DNA of 64,000 bases. Origin: Paraescarpia echinospica (lineage: Eukaryota; Annelida; Polychaeta; Sabellida; Siboglinidae). The notes under the pieces were generated by a model. It was not told the origin of the DNA. It did not search any database and saw nothing but the letters and a program-made list of their open reading frames with translations. Within the stretch, counting starts at the first letter, position 1, and each line of letters starts with the position of its first letter. Below are positions 22,560 to 34,135 of this stretch, piece after piece. Made by a program: the position numbers and the translations under genes. Where the stretch lies: assembly GCA_020002185.1 (NCBI GenBank), contig CM034534.1:17180656-17244655 (forward strand). Direction: 5' to 3'.

Positions 22560-25500
22560 TTTATTTTATTATTTTTTCTAATTCACTTTCACGCACCCTT
22601 CGCAATGCGCACTGCACAACTTATAGGTTAACTGCAGAAGGGGCTGTATGGAGAAACAATACTTAATACTTAAGGAGAAGGAAAAACAGTTTCGAGGACA
22701 CATGCTGATGCCAGCCTCACCCCGGACTTCAGGGACAAAATACAGAGCGACAGCATACCTGCAGACGACACGCCAAGATATAAGGTTTAGTAGTTATAGC
22801 TGACCGTTTTGTCACGAATGCCAGGAAAGACAAACGAGAGCATAACCCTCGACTATGGCGAGCATTCACCTGACAGTTATGATAACTATATGACTGTCAA
22901 AAACAACAGACGAAAGAACACGAATGCAATCCTGTTAATACAATCACCACTCGGTTCGTATTCGACTAATATTACCGAAGCAAAAACGACAGTGTGACCT
23001 CGATTCGAAGGTGACGACGCCAAGTCGTTTGATTTGTTGGCCCCGGACGAGACTGACACGTTGACAGCCCCTGTGGAGGTCTCTGTACAAAGAACCTCCG
23101 TGGGTGAAAACAACCCACTTAACGACTTCGCCATACAATTTTCATCGGTCTCGTCTCTCGGCATGTGCTGCACGTTTTGCCGGCCGTCAGAAAAACGTAA
23201 CACTGCCATTACACACAAATGGGGAGTCGGATTTCGAAATAAAAACATGTGTCATGTGAGTTACTAAGTCCTTTTCCTTTTCCTCCACAATTGTTCACAC
23301 AAAAGACGCAGACAGTTGTGGACGTGGTAGCGAATCTGATCTGAAACCTGTAATCTTCAAAAGGATGTATGCTACAATACATGCCAAAGTTGGCAGGTTT
23401 GATGGCTGGGTGACGGCATACAAGACAGAGAGATGGCTCAATGACAGAAAGAGTACCGTGGAACGTGAAACATAAGACTGAACGACGTGGCGTTCGTATT
23501 ATAAGAATCATATGCAACACTGGAAATAATACTGTCGAATATGACGTCAACGCTGGTGTAGGCCGACCGCCTAATTGTCTCTACCCCATCTCGTCGGATA
23601 CCATTTAAACACACAACCAATAATAGATATACGGATACTACTAAGTCGACCATCCGCAATGTCGATCCATCACCATATTCCTTCGTTGCTCTTTTTGACG
23701 AGGAAACGTGCGTATTTTGTTATTATACGTGAAATTGCAGCACCTCAATTTACAACATTCGTGTAAAACGTTTCACGCAGTGGCAGGTGTAATATGAATA
23801 CAATTATAATTAGAGATACGTATTACTCAAACATGAATGTTGGACTACACGGCATTAGGATGGATTTAGGAATGAGCCGGGAATTTATGATTTAATGCAG
23901 AGTATTTCCAGCGGGTTGGATTCACCCTCCAACTGATGTTCCCACACAACAGGACCGACAAATAACCGAAATAATCATACATTAGGTATATTATCCGCGT
24001 GACATTTGGACAATGACAGTTGGCTCACCATGTCGAACAGCTCAACTGTATGCCACCGCATATCAAAATACATCACGTATGCAATCACAATAGACATATT
24101 TAGAAACATAATAAAAGCAGTCAGATGTTGGATTCCATGGCGTAGAGAGCATTTCGCACAGGGCAATTTGTGAATCGTGTCGCGTCGTGAACACAGGGTG
24201 TTGAACACTGACACGACCTCGAAAGAGCAGACAGGACCCCACGTCGCCCAGTGTTGATCTAGGCCAACTCTTCCGTAACCTGCGATAAGAGAAACGCCTC
24301 CACGGAAGGTCTACCCGGATGTTACAACATTTCGTTAGGCATACTGATTGACCTGAATCCGCCTCCTATGCAACTGCGTGACAGGAAACTGCTTTGCTAC
24401 AGCTTGATGTCTCAACCACATGCGCTTATGCCGAGTCGTTGTCATTGTCGTCGATATCATCATTATCATCACAGTGGGCGACCTGTTGTACTACGAGCAA
24501 GCCAACATATGCGGAATTGTGAACGTTAGAGAATAATACCATTCATCAATATTATATGACAGCTATTAATTCCAGTGCAGCATATCGTACTGTATAGGGA
24601 TCTATCTAAAAATGGTGTATGACCACTCTGCCTAAGTCACAGCTTCCAAAACTCATATTGCCTAAGTCAGACGTAAAACTGCCCAAGTCATAACTGCACA
24701 ATAATAAAAAAACTGCCGCTTATGTAATTGGTTTTAACATTGACACTACTTGCATTTTCAATGGCATTTACCAACATGTTATTATGTGTAAAATGTTTAA
24801 TAAATATCATGTTATCAAAAGTGACAAAATAGAAACAATAGGTATTAGCGATGTTTTATTAATTAAGATGTATCATCGTCCATTTCGACACAAAGGTACA
24901 CTGACAAAGAACGAATGACACGACGCTGTGTATCCTATTCCATTGCATAAGCAAATACATCCGAAGAGACATTTGTCGAAGCGTCGCCTTTTTGACAACA
25001 CACAATTAAGCTCTTTAATCATGTAGCCTTAACCAATATAATAATATTGCATTGTTTATTTGTCCACTTTCCGCAACTCTATACACAAATTATCCAATGC
25101 TCTGTACGGACTCTACGCTCCAAAAATCTGGATATTAAAAGTTGACCAACGGCAATTGTATATTAAGGCCAATATACGCAATAGGTAACAGCAATCCTCT
25201 CAATTTCCTCGCTAGCCAATATAATAGATGATATCGTTTCGTTGTTTGTAAAATGTATATAATAAACAACATTGCACAATATAGTCCGTATCAGACAAAC
25301 ACGATCAGTCAGTAGTTGTGTGCATTCAATGATACGTGTATGTCTTTAAGGAATAATAACCTAAAACTGTTGCTATTTTGGTTGTCTCCAGGAATGTTCC
25401 CTTTGTTTTAACACAAACATAGCCGCATAAGCTTATTCGCTCATGGTATCAGGAAACACTGTTGGGTATCATGATTTGCCTGTGGATAAACAACACGCTA

Positions 25501-26560
25501 AGGACCACCAGTGGTCCCGGGTCGCTATTGCCCAAGGTTGCCTGGGGCAAAGAACAATTGCCTAAGCAAAAAGGGATGAAGACAGTAATGGTATTATGAA
25601 GATAAACAGCATAAACATTTAATTAATGGACACATTACAGTCCTGCACGAAGACTCGCTTGAGACGGTGCACAATAAAGACAGTTGACTAATTTACGTAT
25701 TGCATTCGTCAACGCAGAAACTGTTGCGTTCGTACGTTGTGCAGACAGTTGACTATATTACACATTACACTTCTGCATGAAGAGACATATAAACAATTGA
25801 CCAATCGACATAAAACATTTGCGTAAGACGATATTGTGAAGTAATCAGTTATATAAAGGACGATGACAAAGCGGCTTACAATTCAGCAAAGACGATGATT
25901 CCGTTAATCGTTGCATTATTCACAGTAATATGTACTTATGTATTCTGAGATTCGAGATGAATCACGCTTACATTTTTTTTGCGTTGAAACAATATTCACT
26001 CTTCTTGGACAGACGATGATGTATGATGTCGATCCATTTCCTCTGGAGGCAAGTCTTCAAATGTGACGTCACTGAGGGAATATTAGGAGATTTTGTTTCT
26101 TGTGGAATTAAGTTGGTTCATAATTTTATGGAATAATGACGCAACTGGTTGCATCGAGGACGTCAACAACGATCATCTAAGCAATTTGAGGAAAGTCGAT
26201 TCGAACTGGATCGAGTGGAATCATCATAATACAATCGTTTCTTGAATCACAACATTTTCGTAGCGTAGGCCTAGTTCAGGTTTTATGTAAGCACAACACA
26301 ATTTACACACGTTATTCACTGCAATGGACACGTGTCACACTGTTGATTGATATACTGTTGGCTGAAACGTCTTGCATCCGGTCACGATGCTACTAATTGC
26401 ACTGGAGGTTCACATAGGTTTTTACGAAGCTCTACGAATACTGCGTAAATAGATGTGCGATCAACGCCCATCACGGTGACTGCAACTACACTGATTAAGA
26501 CTGTGTCTCAAGTAAATTGTATGTGTAAACAACGTCTATCAGTCTACACCCAGAGACATT
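22560..26560. other. Gene-poor interval
   Basis: No convincing gene was found. Several 60-120 codon frames exist on the minus strand (22886-23248, 23209-23550, 23975-24214) without a recognisable domain or exon structure. GCCTAAGTCA-like words recur near 24632-24690. The phrase GACAGTTGACTA followed by a variant TTACRYATTRCA...CTGCA recurs at about 25679 and 25744, which suggests degenerate short tandem repeats. Confidence 0.4.
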
Positions 26561-26669
26561 GTGTCGTTGATATGCAAAATTTTTGTGTGAACTTTGCATA
26601 CATATATACACCATTCTTCTGAACGGGTACGCATACACGACACTTCTAGAGTTGCGAGACAGCACAAAC

Positions 26670-27074
26670 CTACATCTGGAACATCTTCAGCGCAGCTGTG
26701 TTTGTCCCGCTCTCCGTCAGAACGAGGTTGCGCGTCATCGTGAAAGAGACACCATACGGGTCTTTGATGCCGTCGCTCTTGGTCAGCAGGTGGCGCATGA
26801 ATCGCCCCTTGGACGAGAAGATGCTGACACGATGGTTGTTCCTGTCAGCGACGATCACGTTGCCGTCCATGTCGGTGCAGATGCCGCGGGGGAACGACAG
26901 CTGGCCTTCGCCGGAGCCCTGTGAGCCGAACTTGCCGAGGAATCGGCCCGAGCTGGAGAGGATCTTCACGCAATGGTTGTCCGAGTCGGACACGATGATC
27001 TGGTTGTGTTGACCGACTGTCACGTACAACGGGTTGTTAAACTGGTCGTTCTGTGTGCCGCGGGAGCCGATCCG
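26670..27074 (-). CDS. TRIM-NHL gene, exon 5 (NHL blades 4-6, stop)
   Basis: The last coding exon encodes residues 538-671. It follows an acceptor reading TGACTGTTTACAG and opens with RIGSRGTQNDQFNNPLYVTV. Three NHL blades are visible: FNNPLYVTVGQHNQIIVSDS with NHCVKILSSSG; FPRGICTDMDGNVIVADRNN with HRVSIFSSKG; and IKDPYGVSFTMTRNLVLTES. The protein stops after ALKMFQM. NHL propellers bind RNA or protein partners, and many TRIM-NHL proteins act in post-transcriptional repression or ubiquitination. The last blade is the least canonical, as expected for the closing strand of a propeller. Confidence 0.92.
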   Translation of the reverse strand, partial: RIGSRGTQNDQFNNPLYVTVGQHNQIIVSDSDNHCVKILSSSGRFLGKFGSQGSGEGQLSFPRGICTDMDGNVIVADRNNHRVSIFSSKGRFMRHLLTKSDGIKDPYGVSFTMTRNLVLTESGTNTAALKMFQM

Positions 27075-27968
27075 CTGTAAACAGTCAACACTGTGTGAAA
27101 ACAATATATACAAATGAAAGTAGTTGAAAAAAATTGAGATGTACAAAACATATACAAAGAACGAGAGAGGGAAGCTAGCAAAAAGGAGCATAAAAAGAAG
27201 AGGGTGACATATGAAGAAAAAGAAGACGAACGGGAAGACCAAAACTGAGATGGAAAGACAGCGTGAAACGAGATATTGGGCAGGTGCGAATAACCACGAA
27301 AGGAAGATCATTGTAGAAAACAGAGGGAGATGGCGAGAACCAGGAACCAGGAGGCAAAGCAGATCAAGCTACGGATTGATGCGGACCTCAACCCGCAAGA
27401 GGGCAAGGGAAGAAGAAGTGCTGTGAGTATGTAAGAGGCAGTTTTTACTGAATAACAATACTCGCCATCGCAATTCCCAATAATGCCAACACATATTTAC
27501 ATACAACAGACTGTGCTGATTTCTTTCACCAGTCTCGAGTATTACGGTTTCTCCCCACCTCTTACAGATTATCCTAAATACAACCCACACGATCGTGCGG
27601 ATGGTTGCTATCTTCCGAAAGGTTTTGTACATTTTGCCAACCTTTAACGACTGATAGCCGAGTATCAGATTATCAGATCAAAGCTAGCTGGAAGAGCGCT
27701 TGCGAATTTTTAATTAACTACGCAAACGTCTCAAGAGTTATAATCAATACATTCCAGTTTTCACAGCGCCTTTTGAGTGTGCGTGATAAAAAAGTTAATC
27801 AAATCAATAACTGGCGTAGGGTCTATCCATTAGCAAGTATGATCATTGTGTAAGGATGTGCAGTGTTGAATGATCATCATACTGAATACACGGTGACTCG
27901 AAGTTACAACACTTATTATCGGTTAAACATGAACAAATCCTTGTCTAACATGAAGTGGTATTATTCAC

Positions 27969-28664
27969 CTTCAAGCACTTCTTCTCGCCCTGGTAGATGT
28001 TTAGAGAGTGTTCAGCAACGTCCGTGACGATGCAATTTCCGTTCGGCGACATGGCCACACCACACGGGTGGAAGAATTTGCCCAGTCCCCATTTGGCGAT
28101 CGACTGGCCACTTGGATTAAATACCTCGAGACGCTTGTGACTCGAGTCGGTCGCGATGATGTTGCCTCGCAGACTGACGGCGACGTCCTGCGGCTCGATC
28201 CGGCCCTGGCCGATGACACACACCGACTTACCGACGCTGTCGAAGATCTGCAGTCGTTTATTGCCCCACTCTGCGACGGCGATGTCTCCGTTGAGCAGGC
28301 ACGCCACGCCAAGAGGATCTCGCAGCTCTCCGACGTTCGAGCCCATTTTCTCCAGGTGGAACAGGAGGGTTGGTTTCGTGACGACGTGCAAGGGACGCTC
28401 GGGTGAAGGGACCGAGGCTTGCCTGGCGAGGCCTGGGCTGAATACCAAGGGACTGTGATTGAGTTGTTGGAGGTTCCCCTCGACCGCCTCAATCCGGCCG
28501 ATGCTCGGCTCCTGGTGACCGGACAGGAAAGTCACCACGGACGACAGCTCGCCCAGACTCGTCGACGCGTCGGCCTCGACAACTGTTCGCATTCGCTTGA
28601 TGAGTTCGTCGTGAACGGCCATCAGTTGTATCCGGTTCCGCTTGTGCGTGGTGCGCGCGAAATC
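27969..28664 (-). CDS. TRIM-NHL gene, exon 4 (linker and NHL blades 1-3)
   Basis: This exon encodes residues 306-537, starting DFARTTHKRNRIQLMAVHDE after an acceptor TTTTTACGCAG and ending GEKKCLK before the donor GTGAAT; both junctions are phase 0. The first part continues the coiled coil (HDELIKRMRTVVEADAS), followed by a Ser/Pro-rich linker. NHL blades follow: LRDPLGVACLLNGDIAVAEW, PQDVAVSLRGNIIATDSSHK and FHPCGVAMSPNGNCIVTDVA. There is no filamin/Ig-like domain between coiled coil and NHL, unlike vertebrate TRIM2/TRIM3. The antisense frames over this exon (28008-28769) are shadows. Confidence 0.93.
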
Positions 28665-29379
28665 CTGCGTAAAAAGATCACCGATGTTACAAGAGTCAAA
28701 AGTGCGAATCGTGTATGTAAAGTCAAAGTAAAGGTACGTTCTTATATGACACTGCTTAGAACACGATAACTTCACTCACTCGCAGGTCTGTTCAATCGAA
28801 CATCACCGATGGACGCACCTTAATGTTGACATAGTCCTTTTGTTTGAGCATTTATTAGGACATGTTTTTCCGCCACACGAATTACCATGCAGTATGCTAC
28901 CGTTACAATCACAGATTAATAAAACAACGATTAGTGTCAACATCGACTGCTTACATGGACACACCATAGATAAAGCGCACAGATCTCTTTTCGGTGGAGG
29001 GGCATTGAATGGATACAAGAAATACACACAGAACCTGGGAACGTAATTGATGTTTATAACACGTATCACTAACGAGAGCAATGCACAAATACAACGCAAG
29101 CGTGTTCTTTGTAATCACCGATTAGTATACTTTATTTGAGCATAACACACACTTGCGTAAAAAGTTATGTCAGCCGGTTCAAATATGTACAGCAACACAC
29201 AGAAAAAAACGGTGTGACGTGACGCGTACACATCAATTTAGCCTTGGCGGTGTTTTTTACCGCAAATGTTAACTCTACCGGAATACATACTTTCGTCAAC
29301 ATATGTCATGCATTTGAAATGGTCTCACTAGGTCATCGCTATTACTGAATAGGAATGGACCAAACAGCTGCCAATGGAG

Positions 29380-29640
29380 TATGAAACGAAGAAGAGAATG
29401 GAGGTGGATTAGCCGCACGATTAGAAATCAACAAGAAGCATGAGATGGAACCACTAGAAGAGGAGAAAGAGAGGAAGGCTCAGAACCATCTGGCAGCGAG
29501 AAATATACACATAAGAAAGGAGACGGACTACACATGGAAAGAACGGAAAAGACAACAATAAACCAACAAGAGTGGAGGACACTAGTCGACGGCCTACGTT
29601 CTCAGCGAGCAAACATGTCTAAATCAGAGAAGTACGTAGA
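29380..29640 (+). mobile_element. LINE C-terminal fragment in TRIM-NHL intron 3
   Basis: Translation in shifting frames gives KRRKRGRLRTIWQREI and then QEWRTLVDGLRSQRANMSKS, the R-G-R-(P/L)-RT-W...WR.LVDGL C-terminus of RTE-like and related LINEs. It lies antisense to the host gene and has no intact frame. Confidence 0.55.
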
Positions 29641-30134
29641 ACATTGCCAACTATGATGGTGCTCGCAAGTGAAGTTATATCACAATTTTAGTTGCAGTTA
29701 TTTTCCAAAAGTATTAAGATAAGAGTAGCCTTAACCATCTAACTAACGAACAACAACACCTGTTCAATTATGATAATGCAATTTATATTATAACTTTACT
29801 AACAGCCATTTACCCGAGGGAGTATTCATTTAATAACCCGATCCTTTTGCTGGCCGATTATAAATATTGTAAATATATTACAGTGTAATACGTTGCGAAC
29901 ATCGTTGTTACTCACTCGTCAAAGGACACTCCGTTTTATTTATAACTTTGCCCTTGTATCCTAGGTAGATTAAAGAACCCGGTCCTTACTTTAGACCAAC
30001 GTGGCCCTTTTAACATAAACAAAGTATTAAATGTTGCATTGCCGATAGTTGTTATTATTTATTACGCCTATCCCGATACATTTAAAGATAACTTAACAAA
30101 TAGGTTATCATTGCCGACCTACATGTAGACTCAC

Positions 30135-30302
30135 CTGCAGACTGTGTGCCTTGGCGATGTAGAAGCCGACCGTCTCTGTCTCCTTCATCAGTTGCTCGAG
30201 CTTCTGGTCTCGCTTCTGCCGCAGTTCCCGCAGTAGTTCCATTTCCTGTTGCCGGATACGGGCCACCATCTGCTCGGCCTTCTGCTTGATTGAGAGCTCC
30301 GC
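30135..30302 (-). CDS. TRIM-NHL gene, exon 3 (coiled coil)
   Basis: This 168-bp exon encodes residues 250-305: AELSIKQKAEQMVARIRQQE, continuing with a Lys/Arg/Glu/Leu-rich helix and ending ETVGFYIAKAHSLQ. The acceptor is GTGTTTCGCAG and the donor GTGAGT, both phase 0. The heptad-rich composition with no helix breakers is the central coiled coil through which TRIM proteins form antiparallel dimers. Confidence 0.93.
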
Positions 30303-30734
30303 CTGCGAAACACGTGGAATATAGGATGAATAACTATTGATGGTCATAGACACTGATGTCATAGTTATAATTAGGTTTAGAGTGTATGTATGTCTCACGT
30401 GATAAACGCACATTTCCAAGACCAATACAAGTGTGTTGACCGACATAGATATATTAAACTGTGTAAAACTATAATCTGCGTGGCAGTAAGACTATCACGA
30501 ATGGGTGCCAGGAAGTCAGTTGTAATTGTACTATAGTTTACAAGTGTGCATATAATAAACATTTTACGGACATATTTGAATATGTTCAACATTTACATTT
30601 CACTGCTTTTTGAGGCACAGTTGTCCTTGACGGAGCGAAGAAGGCCGCATTTCATTATCGCCTATTGTCATTTTGACGATACTTTCTTGTGAGACACAGT
30701 GCGGGTGCGTGCGTGCACACATAGACGCACTCAT

Positions 30735-30850
30735 ACACTCACTCACTCACTCACTCACTCACTCACTCACTCACTCACTCACTCACTCACTCACTCACTC
30801 ACTCACTTACTCACTCACTCACTCACGCACGCACGCACGCACGCACACAC
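30735..30850. repeat. (CACT)n / (GCAC)n microsatellite in intron 2
   Basis: About 20 CACT units pass into GCAC units and then CA repeats. It lies within 30 bp of the donor side of TRIM-NHL exon 2, so length changes could affect a short intron of 576 bp. Confidence 0.95.
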
Positions 30851-30878
30851 ACACTCACATTAAACATCAGCTACACAC

Positions 30879-31118
30879 CTGCATGCACGAGTTGAGATTG
30901 AGCTTGCGCAGTGAATCCACTTCCGTCTTCCTCGCCCGCAGATGTTCGACCTTGCCGTCGATGATCTGCTGAAGGTTACGTATGTCCTGCTGCTGCTGCA
31001 CGTACAACACGTCGATCTCCGTGACGACGTGTTCTGCGTGTTCGCTCATGATACACAGTGTACATACTACTGTCTCACATGTCTGGCAGAAGTAGCGACC
31101 GCTCTCTCCCTTGTGAAC
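30879..31118 (-). CDS. TRIM-NHL gene, exon 2 (B-box 2 and start of coiled coil)
   Basis: This 240-bp exon encodes residues 170-249. Its first residues (VHKGESGRYFCQTCETVVCT) complete a type 2 B-box whose first zinc ligand, Cys168, is in exon 1. The ligands read C168, H171, C180, C183, C188, C191, H196 and H199. Helical sequence DIRNLQQIIDGKVEHLRARK starts the coiled coil. The acceptor is TTCCGTTGTCAG and the donor GTGTGT, both phase 0. Confidence 0.93.
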
Positions 31119-31347
31119 CTGACAACGGAACACAAATCTATGTTAGACGGAACGTGGCCTCGGGTATTCGCATATATGTCATGTACGTTACTGTGTACTG
31201 TGGATGGACGTCACACATTTTACATTATTGCAAACGTATGCTACACAGGATTGCATTTACTGAAAAGTATTGCAAATACCTATTTGTTGGCATACTGCAT
31301 CGTACTCGAAATATGTTTTGTTACACGTCAACGATGTAACATGCATA

Positions 31348-31381
31348 TTTACTGCTACTACTACTGCTGTTGCTGTTGCTG

Positions 31382-31440
<59 letters not shown>

Positions 31441-31480
31441 GCTAATACTACTACTAACAACAACAACAACAATAAAACAG
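31348..31480. repeat. (CTA)n/(TAC)n and (CAA)n trinucleotide microsatellite
   Basis: About 90 bp of ACT/CTA triplets flanked by GCTGTT units and then CAA units, in intron 1 of the TRIM-NHL gene. It generates poly-Thr, poly-Val and poly-Tyr frames that are not genes. Confidence 0.95.
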
Positions 31481-33105
31481 TGTGTTGCAATAATGTTGCC
31501 TACGTATTAAACGCATCTGCTTTCTATGGTATCGTGGACCCTTAGGGGGAACATGTCATAATATAGATAATTGTGTAACCAAGGAAACAAACATAACAAA
31601 CAAGTTATATAACAATAACAACACTATTTTATATCAGGCAAGCAATAACTAAATTTGTATAAAATAATAAATAAATAGATAACAACATTGTTTTATTTTA
31701 AAAGTATACGAAGCAATCATCCATTGAAAAATATTGCGAGTATCTAATGTTAAAACAAACTATTGCAAATACTCTACACTACTCATTGTGTTATATGGTA
31801 TTAAGATTGTACAAAAGTTTCCCTAATATTATGTTCACATGTGGTGTATATGTGTGTTTTTCACAGAAAAGGTTTATTTATATACCTTCACATGTTAACA
31901 AAGGGCCCTGTCTACGCTCACTATCAGAATACCCTGCACAATTCACTACCGACATTTTGACCAAGTCAGATGTGGCATCGCCTGGGAAAGACTTTTGTGT
32001 TTTATTTTGTCTCTTATCTTGTTATCAAAATTAATGGTCGCTGTATGGTCATTATCCATTGATGTGTTGTTATAAACGAGTGTATAGTATATACTGGGTG
32101 GGGCTGGTTTCGACGTGGGAATAGAACATGTCTACGTTGGAGCTGAAAGAGGAGAGAAACAATATCAATGGACCAGAAAAGGTATCTTTCGTGTCAAGTA
32201 AATAGTAGAGTAGTGCATGCTTTGCGCCGCGAAACTAAAATCGGTTGCTTTTCAGGTTTGCCAGAGGCAAAACACCACCCACGCATTCATGGTGTGCATG
32301 GGAACGGTTAGGTAGAATGGTCGGTACATAATTAGTATCATTGCAAGTGTAGCTATCTTGGTGGTACAAATTACCGAGACTCGAAACGTTACATTTACAA
32401 GATTCGTCGTGATCACTAAGATCACTGCCAACGGCGTCAACGTCTGCAGTTTTCACCTTCGCTTTCACTGTCGTCCGCATAGTCACCAATATGTCTATCA
32501 TGGTAATGCACTGTAATCGGTGTTGCTATATGTCTTGATAATATTACATAAACAGTATGCCACCGTCTTCGGTATTTTGTAGAGCATTATAATAATAATA
32601 GCATACAACATTTACATGTGCCTTATCTTTAGGCCAGCTCGTTCATGTGTAGTCTAAAACACGTTTATTCAGCTTTGCTGTATGTATCAGCAGTACTATT
32701 GATGTATTATTCATATGTTGCTGCAACGTTGTATACACTATAGTTTATCATAAAATAGAAACAACATACACACGGGGGTAAATATTCCGTGTTATATAAA
32801 TAAATTGTACATTATATGTGTATAAATAAATACTGTATAAACAAACCCATTTAGCATATTTCGTGCAGTGGATTTATTTACGCAACATATTACAGTGTGT
32901 GAATGGAAGAAGTCACCCATTGCTGGACACGACCGGACACAACGGTCAACGAACAAAGACAGGTGGCTCGCTAGCGTCGTACACATAGAGTGGCGATGGT
33001 CCAGTTGTCACGCTTCACTAATTACACGACAAGGACCTCGCGATGACTAATTGATTTTAATGGCGTGTTTACTGTAGCATCTGCTTATGTTGGCACAGGA
33101 GATGA

Positions 33106-33470
33106 TCGCCCAGCGCGTGGAATACGGTCGGTGAACTTGATGACCGGTGGGTAAGGAAGTAACAATGAGCATGAGCGTGTTTACGGGCGTGTTGATAACG
33201 CATGCAATTGTTGCAACAGAAGGCGATTGTTTCGTTGCAAGGGCTGAGTACGGGCAGAACTACGCGACCCTTGGCCTACGCGGTAGGGTGAACGCGAGTG
33301 AGCGTCAACAGTTGTTGGCAGATAACGCTGCAAGTGTTGCCACAAAAGACGATTGTTTCGTTTTCGAGAATCGAATAGAGTTAGTGAACTACATGACCTA
33401 CGGTTCACGTGTAAGTGCTGATAGTGCACGATGGGCGACAGATGAACAACGTTGATCAACTGACAATGGG
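33106..33470. repeat. Degenerate direct repeat of about 130 bp
   Basis: The phrase GATAACGC..GCAA.TGTTGC.ACA.AAGRCGATTGTTTCGTT occurs at about 33194 and again at about 33323, each followed by a variant of GAACTACRYGACC. A third partial unit (GGTGAACTTGATGACC) lies near 33130. The 102-codon frame at 33147-33455 spans the repeat and contains DCFV twice for this reason. It lies in TRIM-NHL intron 1 and has no recognised domain. Confidence 0.55.
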
Positions 33471-33845
33471 TAATTGGAATCACGTCATCCACTGTCACTG
33501 ATTACCAACAAAATCGACCCGGTCACTGGAGAATTACTGCATTTCTTAGTAAATGACAAGGGACCAATTTCGCAGTCGCAACTTCGTGATCGATGTGGAG
33601 TTATTTGTTGTTGTTTGGTTAATAAGAATGATGTATCATCACCGTAAGATGTCGTGTTAAAGAACTAGGTTTATAATACGTAGCAAATATGTTTATAATG
33701 TTAATGATAAATTAGAGGTGAGAAAATTGCAACCGTAGTTGTGTTTTACATTTTGTAAATACAAGAATTGATTGATTGGCAGTACCTAGTGTTCAGTTGG
33801 CGCTGTGGTAATGCTATTTGTTGATGTGCGTTTGTGACAATCTTA

Positions 33846-34135
33846 TGGGGCGTAGTAGCATCGGACTCTTAACTGAGAGCACCTGTGTTCGAATCATACT
33901 GCTGCCTTTTTGAACATTGGGCAAATTCACTCAGCTGAACGAATTAATACCTGGCAATATACTGTTGTGGGTATTTGTATACGGATAGTCTCTCGCAATA
34001 ATTGCAACGTGGTAAATGCTTCTCAGATAAATTGTGATGGTGTTCGAATGAATCGATTTGCCAGGGAGTGACGTGTAGAGCGCCTTGTGCAATCCCACAT
34101 GCTGGATACCACGCTATAAGAACCTACCTTTACCT
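33846..34135 (+). mobile_element. tRNA-derived SINE with L2-like tail, copy 1
   Basis: The 5' part looks like a Lys-tRNA: GGGGCGTAGTAGCATCGG (A-box region), GACTCTTAACTGAGAG with a CTT-type anticodon loop, and CTGTGTTCGAATC (B box). A central region follows, then TTTGCCAGGGAGTGACGTGT, AGAGCGCCTTGTGCAA and a CGCTATAAGAACCTACC end. The last part is the tail shared with the copies at 45585 and 49465 and resembles 3' ends of L2-type LINEs, as in many SINEs that parasitise those LINEs. It lies antisense in TRIM-NHL intron 1. Confidence 0.75.

Noticed and set aside
23209..23550. Possible Kunitz-like Cys pattern on the minus strand (VCVFCVNNCGGKGKG)
   Set aside because: The Cys spacing does not match the Kunitz fold and no exon boundaries fit; likely coincidence.
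26583..27012. Plus-strand frames over 26583-27012
   Set aside because: Antisense shadows of TRIM-NHL exon 5.
28008..28769. Three antisense frames over TRIM-NHL exon 4
   Set aside because: Shadows of the real coding exon on the opposite strand, whose NHL blades are clear.
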